Of a DNA stretch of 42,473 nucleotides, positions 37,822 through 42,473 are shown in pieces. The notes under the pieces are model-generated. The model made no database searches and was not told the origin of the DNA. It worked only from the letters and a program-made list of their open reading frames with translations. Position 1 is the first letter of the stretch. Each line of letters begins with the position of its first letter. Both the position numbers and the translations under genes were made by a program. Source of the stretch: Leidyana gryllorum EB-2025a (Eukaryota; Apicomplexa); assembly GCA_048772705.1 (NCBI GenBank), contig JBLWGC010000079.1, positions 1 to 42,473 of the forward strand, written 5' to 3'.

Positions 37822-37941
37822 TGTGCTGCGATCATCGGAGTAGGCGGCTGGGCTCAAACACCAGCAGTACATGCCAGAGATTGCAGTGGCGACGCAGAGG
37901 CATCAAGTAAGTGAATAGGTGCCATCTGTCGTCGCAGAAGT

Positions 37942-38015
37942 GGTCGCGTAGCTCAGTCGGTCAGAGCGTGAGCCTAATAAGCTCAAGGTCCCCGGTTCGA
38001 GCCCGGGCGTGACCA
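37942..38015 (+). tRNA. trnI-AAT: tRNA-Ile(AAT)
   Basis: Loop CTAATAA, stem GAGC/GCTC perfect. Confidence 0.95.
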
Positions 38016-38115
38016 AGTAAGTGGATCTCTGATAAATAGTTGCCCTGAACCCGAGGAAGCTCCAAAATCCTGCGACCAATACGAAAGGAACTAGTTACTA
38101 AGTCCGAGCTTCCTT

Positions 38116-38181
38116 GCCGCGCCACCTCCGGCAATAGACCCCTAAACTTTCAATGGAGAGACCGCGGCTTCGGGCAGCGCG
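38116..38181 (+). pseudogene. tRNA-Lys-derived relic, type B
   Basis: As 33496, more eroded in the D arm. Confidence 0.5.
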
Positions 38182-38250
38182 AGCAGTCCGAGTCAAGCTT
38201 GCTGAACCGTATGTGAAGCCACTGTCTGCGGCATGCCGAGTTCGACCGTT

Positions 38251-38332
38251 GGCAACTTGCCCGAGTGGTTAAGGGGGTAGACTAGAAATCTACTGGGCCT
38301 GGCCCGCGCTGGTTCAAATCCAGCAGTTGTCG
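38251..38332 (+). tRNA. trnS-AGA: tRNA-Ser(AGA)
   Basis: Loop CTAGAAA, perfect. Holds the place of Ser(CGA) at 33630 in an otherwise matching block. Confidence 0.95.
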
Positions 38333-38408
38333 TGCGATGTGATCGGGCATCAACTCCCTTCGGTCGTGACTCTGTTTTCATATACCGCGGGTGCAGCCGT
38401 TAGAAGCT

Positions 38409-38481
38409 TGGACGACCTGGGCATTGATCCTAGTATCTCTCGAATGTTAAGCTAGTGCTATATCGTTTGAGCTAGTCGCCC
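38409..38481 (-). pseudogene. tRNA-Ala body with AAC triplet
   Basis: Loop TTAACAT. More changes than 33788, including the T loop. Confidence 0.6.
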
Positions 38482-38531
38482 GCTGTGCAGACCCCATAGC
38501 ATTTAGTGGTTCTTGACACCACCGACCAGTC

Positions 38532-38603
38532 GGCTGTTTGGTCTAGTGGTATGATCCTTCCTTAGGGTGGAAGGAGTCCTGGGTTCGCTTCCCAGAACAG
38601 CCC
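38532..38603 (+). tRNA. trnP-AGG: tRNA-Pro(AGG)
   Basis: Loop TTAGGGT. T loop TTCGCTT. Confidence 0.92.
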
Positions 38604-38695
38604 TTCTGCTAGGCTCTGACGAGTGTCTGGGAGAGTTGATACCCCTGTCTCAAATAAGATAAGAAGTCTTTGGAACTCCGCCTACCACGTCCACT

Positions 38696-38729
38696 TGACA
38701 ACTGCTGAATCGAACCAGCGGGGCCAGAC
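38696..38729 (-). pseudogene. tRNA-Ser 3' fragment
   Basis: As 11987, in a matching spacer before Arg. Confidence 0.45.
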
Positions 38730-38774
38730 GATATCACCGACTCAGGCGTCGCAGACAGTGAGGCTGTGGATTGT

Positions 38775-38847
38775 GCGGTGGTGGCGCAATGGATAGCGCG
38801 TTGCCCTCCTAAGGCAAAGGTTGAGGGTTCGAGTCCCTCCTGCGTGC
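38775..38847 (+). tRNA. trnR-CCT: tRNA-Arg(CCT), acceptor broken
   Basis: Loop CTCCTAA, T arm perfect. The 3' acceptor strand is deleted and replaced by a short repeat, so GCGGTGG has no partner. Confidence 0.72.
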
Positions 38848-38872
38848 CTTCCTGCGTGCCTTCCTGCGTGCA
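38838..38872. repeat. short tandem repeat, 12-base unit x about 3
   Basis: CCTGCGTGCCTT-type units abut the Arg T arm. Confidence 0.85.
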
Positions 38873-38935
38873 AAGTGGAGCAGGAGATTGGTCATACCAT
38901 GTAAAAAGAACTGGATGTACTGGGGTTTGCAGAAT

Positions 38936-39008
38936 GGGCGACCAGCTCAAATGGTAGAGCGCTCGCTTAGCATGCGAGAGGTACTGGGATCGATGCCCAG
39001 GTCGTCCA
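38936..39008 (+). tRNA. trnA-AGC: tRNA-Ala(AGC)
   Basis: Loop TTAGCAT, T8 is C. Otherwise perfect. Confidence 0.92.
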
Positions 39009-39061
39009 AAGTACGTACGGCTGCACGTGGCGGGATCCAAACCACCTTACATCTTTGAAGG

Positions 39062-39189
39062 GTCGCAGACCACAAGTGCCATTGGGAGAGCAGCGCAGTC
39101 AATGTTTAGGGTGCCTCTGAAAGCGGTCGCAGACCACAAGTGCCATTGGGAGAGCAGCGCAGTCAATGTTTAGGGTGCCTCTGAAAGCG
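39062..39189. repeat. tandem duplication, 2 x 64 bp
   Basis: Spacer between Ala and Asn doubled exactly, up to the 3' end of Asn. Confidence 0.92.
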
Positions 39190-39260
39190 GTCCTCGCAGG
39201 TTTCGAATCTGCGACTTTGTGGTTAACAGCCACACGCTATGCCGACTGAGCTACAAGACC
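39188..39260 (-). tRNA. trnN-GTT: tRNA-Asn(GTT)
   Basis: Loop CTGTTAA. Small changes in acceptor, T stem and D stem. Confidence 0.88.
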
Positions 39261-39377
39261 CAGCTACAATGTTTCAGAGGATAATATAGAGACCCTCCTC
39301 TTTCTAGCGCAGGATTCTGCAACCCTTTGTGGTCAGGAATGTTGGTTTAACATCTTCCAGCGTTTCATCTCAACTTC

Positions 39378-39449
39378 ACGACACGCGCGAATTTGAACCA
39401 CGGACTTGCTGATCTGCAGTCAACTGCTCTACCACTGAGTTACGTACCC
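39378..39449 (-). tRNA. trnC-GCA: tRNA-Cys(GCA)
   Basis: Loop CTGCAGA. Acceptor GGGTACG/CGTGTCG has mismatches at the end. T loop TTCAAAT. Confidence 0.82.
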
Positions 39450-39545
39450 ACGAGCTGCCTCTCATACTCGCTCAACTTGACCCCGTCTTCTCATTCGAAG
39501 CAAAACGGCCGTTATTGTGTACGAGCTCCAACAACAAGGTGTTAC

Positions 39546-39609
39546 GCATCTGTGGTGTGGAAGAGTCTCTGGCTCCCATCGAGATAACCCGTGGTTCCGA
39601 TTCCAACCG
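39546..39609 (+). pseudogene. tRNA-Gly fragment joined to Met
   Basis: Gly 5' half with loop CTCCCAT. After the T arm it runs directly into the 3' end of the opposite-strand Met gene. The 3' acceptor is lost. Confidence 0.65.
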
Positions 39610-39682
39610 TGGGAGTGGAGAGGATCGAACTCTCGACTTCAGGATTATGAGACCTACGCGCTACCGACTGCGCTACACTCCC
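39610..39682 (-). tRNA. trnM-CAT: elongator tRNA-Met(CAT)
   Basis: Loop CTCATAA, acceptor GGGAGTG/CACTCCC and T arm perfect. The best elongator Met. Confidence 0.95.
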
Positions 39683-39815
39683 CAATGGAATTTCTCTCGA
39701 TGTATCTCCTCCTGTCAAAAGGGTGCACGGGGATGCTGTCCACAACAAGGACAGCCAGCTGAGACAAAAACTGAGTTGCAGCAATTGTGAGGGGCTGGAA
39801 CCCGAGCGCTCGCCC

Positions 39816-39888
39816 TGACGCTACTAGGACTCGAACCCAGAATCCCCGGTTCCGTAGACCGATTCCATATCCATTAGGCCATAGCGCC
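39816..39888 (-). tRNA. trnR-ACG: tRNA-Arg(ACG)
   Basis: Loop CTACGGA. One T-stem change (CCTAG). Confidence 0.91.
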
Positions 39889-40009
39889 GACTAGCGGAGC
39901 CGTCAAATGGAAGTGTGTAGCGATCAAGACAGGACATGGGCAGCTACGCCCGATGGCGGGTCTGGACAGACTTCACCCACATCTCCCATTCGAGACATCG
40001 GGGACATAC

Positions 40010-40056
40010 TATCCAAGCCAGGATTCGGGCCTGGGTATGCACGGCCACAACTTGCT
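40010..40056 (-). pseudogene. divergent His-like fragment
   Basis: 3' half of the unit at 24143, cut in the anticodon 5' strand. Confidence 0.55.
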
Positions 40057-40121
40057 GAGGCTGGTGGGTACCAAAGCCACTTTAGTTGTCAGGCTATCGG
40101 GCTTTGTGTCCTTGCTTTCTT

Positions 40122-40194
40122 GCCCCCCTAGCTCAGTCGGTAGAGCGCAAGGCTCTTAATCTTGTAGTCGCGGGTTCGAGCCCGGCGGGCGGTG
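40122..40194 (+). tRNA. trnK-CTT: tRNA-Lys(CTT)
   Basis: Loop CTCTTAA gives CTT, the only such intact gene here. Acceptor GCCCCCC/GGGCGGT has one mismatch, T stem one. Confidence 0.85.
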
Positions 40195-40253
40195 TGGATC
40201 TATCTCCTAAAAGTAAGAATGGAACTGTTGCCCACAAGCACACTCAGCTGGAT

Positions 40254-40326
40254 TTCCACTGCCGAGACTTGAACCCGGATCGTGCGGGTGAGAGCGGAAT
40301 TTCCTAGCCTCTTAGACTACAGTGGA
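40254..40326 (-). tRNA. trnE-CTC: tRNA-Glu(CTC)
   Basis: Loop CTCTCAC. D arm and anticodon stem (TTCCGC) changed, T loop altered. Confidence 0.75.
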
Positions 40327-40406
40327 CAAGTGCCCGAGTTGAAGCTTTGGGGAGAGCCGTGCCATCTTGAGATGACGTGTTTTGCCGAGTCAGCCAACAA
40401 CAAAGC

Positions 40407-40478
40407 GCGCTGTTCTGGGAATCGAACTCAGGACTTCTTCCACCCGAAGGAAGAATCATACCACTAGACCAAACAGCC
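40407..40478 (-). tRNA. trnP-CGG: tRNA-Pro(CGG)
   Basis: Loop TTCGGGT. One mismatch at the acceptor end (AACAGCG). Confidence 0.88.
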
Positions 40479-40591
40479 GGTGCATCAGACAGTACAATTG
40501 ACTTGGTAGACCGTCCAGTGTGGAGCGAGTTCGAGTCGGGCAGAAAGCTCACTTCAATCATTGAAGCAGTTGCGCTCTCCCCGAATGGTAC

Positions 40592-40673
40592 CGACAAGGG
40601 TGAGATTCGAATTCACGCGGGTAAAACCCAACGGCTTAGCAGGCCGCCGCCTTAACCGCTCGGCCACCTTGCC
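40592..40673 (-). tRNA. trnS-GCT: tRNA-Ser(GCT)
   Basis: Loop CTGCTAA, as 34584. Confidence 0.93.
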
Positions 40674-40768
40674 GCGACTGTAACTGATTACACCTTCCCT
40701 CGGGCACCCCGTGCGAACTGTTGTAGGAAGAGGAGGGTCTCTCTACTAACTTCTGAAACATTGTAAGG

Positions 40769-40841
40769 GGTCTTGTAGCTCAGGCGGCAGAGGGTGTGGC
40801 TGTTAACGGCAAAGTCGCAGGCTCGGAACCTGCCAGGAGCG
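40769..40841 (+). tRNA. trnN-GTT: tRNA-Asn(GTT)
   Basis: Loop CTGTTAA. Anticodon stem TGTGG/CGGCA has two mismatches, more than 34761. Confidence 0.75.
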
Positions 40842-40922
40842 ACTGCGCTGCTCGCAATGGCAATTGTGGTCTGCGACCCTTCAAAGATGGTGAGATCCCG
40901 GCACGTGCATCCGTACGTACTT

Positions 40923-40996
40923 TGGACGACCTGCGCATCGATCCCAGTATCTCTCGCACGCTAAGCGTAGCGAGCTACCATTTGAGCTAGTCGCCC
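40923..40996 (-). tRNA. trnA-AGC: tRNA-Ala(AGC)
   Basis: Loop TTAGCGT, 74 nt as 34941. One T-stem change (CTGCGC). Confidence 0.8.
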
Positions 40997-41112
40997 ATTT
41001 AGCAAACCCCAGTACATCCATTTCTTTTTTACATGGTATGACCAATCTCCCAACTGCATCAATCACTTTCACCTGTTTGTGCTCCACTTTGCACAAACGA
41101 AGGCACGCAGGA

Positions 41113-41185
41113 AACGGCTAGAGGGACTCGAACCCTCAACCTTTGCCTTAGGAGGGCAACGCGCTGTCCATTGCGCCACAACCGC
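41113..41185 (-). tRNA. trnR-CCT: tRNA-Arg(CCT)
   Basis: Loop CTCCTAA. D loop ATGGACAG for ATGGATAG. Confidence 0.93.
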
Positions 41186-41283
41186 ATTCGGGACGCATCC
41201 GACTTTTGAGTGGGACAGAACCGGCTGCCCAAGGTGTCTCCTCTTTCACCCAACCAGTATCGAGATGACCGAAGCCTATCCAT

Positions 41284-41356
41284 GGTGCGGTGGCCTAATG
41301 GATAGGGCATCAGTCTTCGGAACCGGGAGTTGTGGGTTCGAGTCCCATCCGCATCA
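41284..41356 (+). tRNA. trnR-TCG: tRNA-Arg(TCG)
   Basis: Loop CTTCGGA. One anticodon-stem mismatch (TCAGT). Confidence 0.9.
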
Positions 41357-41555
41357 TAGCCTCTCACTCGGAAGACGTTCCGTTTCGACCGAGGCAAGCT
41401 TGCTAGCTGCATGGGAGCCGCTGCCCCGCATGTCGAGTTGAAGTGCTAGTGGTATCAGTTTCCTTCGTCCGTGAAAGTGCTCGATTCGATCCGCAGACAG
41501 CTGGAAGTAGAAATTGCCCGATTTTCTCTCGGGGTGCTGCAGATCTTTCGCAATT

Positions 41556-41625
41556 GCACTTGTGGTCTAAGGTAAGATGCGACCCTTCCAAGGTCGTAAC
41601 CCGGGTTCGAGTCCCGGCAGGTGCA
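41556..41625 (+). tRNA. trnG-TCC: tRNA-Gly(TCC)
   Basis: Loop CTTCCAA gives TCC. Acceptor GCACTTG/CAGGTGC, T arm perfect. The only TCC gene; a wrecked relative lies at 12553. Confidence 0.92.
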
Positions 41626-41674
41626 GCCGTATGTAGCTCGAACGACCTGTCTATAGGTGAAGAGAGGGACGACT

Positions 41675-41692
41675 CAATACAATACAATACAA
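41675..41692. repeat. AATAC microsatellite, about 3.5 units
   Basis: Pentanucleotide repeat just downstream (3') of the minus-strand Leu gene. Confidence 0.9.
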
Positions 41693-41696
41693 CGGT

Positions 41697-41776
41697 TGAC
41701 AAGAGTGGGATTCGAACCCACGCCCTTTCGGACTACGGACTTAACACAGCGCCTTAGACCACTCGGCCATCTTGAC
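41697..41776 (-). tRNA. trnL-AAG: tRNA-Leu(AAG)
   Basis: Loop TTAAGTC gives AAG. Acceptor GTCAAGA/TCTTGTC and anticodon stem each carry one change. Confidence 0.87.
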
Positions 41777-41871
41777 GGAGCGCCCTTGGCTCGCCACTTT
41801 ACACGCTTTCTGTCTGTGAAGTCTCGAGAACGGAGGACTTTTGGGGTTGAAGGCCGGAGTATCCACGAGCG

Positions 41872-41943
41872 TCCGAGATAGTATAGTGCTTAGTATTTCC
41901 GCCTCTCACTCGGAAGACCCGGGTTCGATTCCCGGTCTCGGAG
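41872..41943 (+). tRNA. tRNA-Asp body with CTC anticodon
   Basis: Loop CTCTCAC, same as 7667. Confidence 0.75.
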
Positions 41944-41996
41944 ACACTTCGTTCTTCCGCTTTAGATTTCGTGGTGCTCACCTGACAAACGCGAGT

Positions 41997-42069
41997 TACA
42001 GCCACCGAGGATCGAACTCGGGACCTTCTGCGTGTTAAGCAGACGTCGTGACCACTAGACCATGGCTGC
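41997..42069 (-). tRNA. trnV-AAC: tRNA-Val(AAC)
   Basis: Loop TTAACAC, intact. Confidence 0.94.
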
Positions 42070-42132
42070 AGCGAAGGTCCCGCAGACCAAGAGAAGTGGC
42101 GAGGTTTCACGGATAAGTGGAGACCAGCCTCG

Positions 42133-42204
42133 AGGTCGCCCCGGGAATCGGAGCTAGGTCGCGAGATTTAGAGTCTCCAGTGCTAACCACTACACCAAGT
42201 AACC
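42133..42204 (-). pseudogene. tRNA-Gln body with CTA (amber) anticodon
   Basis: Loop CTCTAAA. Further T-loop (TCCGATT) and acceptor changes beyond those of 7928. Confidence 0.65.
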
Positions 42205-42311
42205 GATCCAGTCCTTCCCAAAAAAGAGTTGATAGAGCCATCCGGACTAGCCCTCCTCAACTGGGCACATGCAACACACATCTCTCTACTGACCTTTGAA
42301 ATAATGTAACT

Positions 42312-42384
42312 GACTCTTGTATCTTAGTCGGCAGAGTGTGTCATTGTAACATACAAACTCGGAAATCCGGGCTCTGAGGCAACC
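42312..42384 (+). pseudogene. tRNA-Asn-derived pseudogene
   Basis: Copy of 8107. Confidence 0.5.
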
Positions 42385-42473
42385 TTCACACATACTGCGA
42401 TGCCCAGGTCTGTCCAATCGTTACAGGGCACAATTATCTCAGCTCGGGAAATAAATAGCGGCAGGTGCAGCCG

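Larger units (their letters stand above)
37219..38155. repeat. tandem duplication, 471-bp unit
   Basis: Ser(AGA), spacer, Ile(AAT) and the start of a Lys-type relic occur twice at an exact 471-base offset, nearly identical. Confidence 0.93.
40490..41510. repeat. direct repeat of 34470-35520
   Basis: Second copy of the Ser-Asn-Ala-Arg-Arg block, with short deletions. Confidence 0.9.
41806..42473. repeat. direct repeat of 7601-8270
   Basis: Nearly identical to the earlier block. Runs off the end of the window. Confidence 0.88.

Noticed and set aside
1-42473. tRNA-derived SINE family
   Set aside because: The units cover all isotypes, have mature 3' acceptor strands and lack a shared tRNA-unrelated tail, poly-A or target duplications.
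1-42473. Organellar or bacterial tRNA cluster
   Set aside because: No encoded CCA, eukaryotic initiator Met, A73 in His, intron-bearing Tyr, and many isoacceptors per amino acid.
1-42473. CRISPR array
   Set aside because: Repeats are tRNA arms of varied type and orientation, with no constant repeat and spacer lengths.

Overview
This window is a eukaryotic tRNA gene array with almost nothing else in it. Reading both strands I find about 145 tRNA genes with a complete or nearly complete cloverleaf, plus about 70 degenerate, truncated or chimeric tRNA-derived pieces in 42.5 kb, or about one tRNA-like unit every 200 bases. All 20 standard amino acids are represented. I called a gene when the 7-bp acceptor stem, the A box and B box, a 5-bp anticodon stem with a 7-nt loop, and an isotype-appropriate variable arm could be traced by eye. 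Eukaryotic nuclear origin is supported by no encoded CCA tails, an initiator tRNA-Met with an A1:U72 pair and the A54-A60 type T loop (ATCGAAA), A73 on tRNA-His, Tyr genes with an intron one base 3' of the anticodon, and a solo LTR with a target site duplication. I cannot name the species. The composition and the shuffled two-strand layout would fit a protist such as an oomycete or alga, but that is a guess.

Layout: 134-6944 is a large imperfect palindrome (arms about 2.4 kb, unique centre about 2545-4533). 6945-8700 carries Gly, Ala, Leu, Asp, Val, Gln, Pro, Met. 8838-11400 is a direct duplication of a Thr-Glu-Asn-Ala-Leu-His-Gly block, with a third copy at 28908-30310. 11500-14000 mixes unique genes (Leu-TAA, Arg-CCG) with a copy of the palindrome centre. 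14081-17330 has Asp/Pro/Leu/Tyr/Gln/Val, a reversed copy of the 6.8-7.4 kb block, and several fused tRNAs. 17542-22445 and 24841-31000 carry Glu, Thr, initiator Met, Pro, Tyr, Leu and Ala-derived modules in both orientations. 22566-24700 and 32900-38340 carry Ser, Ile, Lys-like and Arg modules. 34470-35520 and 40490-41510 are near-identical, and the last 0.7 kb repeats 7600-8290.

The genes are independent pol III units in principle, with internal promoters, and sit in repeated small modules such as Asp(+)/Val(-)/Gln(-) or Trp(+)/Leu(-)/Asp(+). Few are followed by the usual oligo-T terminator. The array looks like a site of rapid tRNA birth and death: copies differ by compensatory stem changes, anticodon switches (for example Ser-type body with GTT, Gln-type body with CTA, Met-type body with CAG), fused half-genes and indels in anticodon loops. 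I see no credible protein-coding gene. The open frames are translations of repeated tRNA sequence. The only non-tRNA element recognised is a 602-bp solo LTR at 32306-32907.
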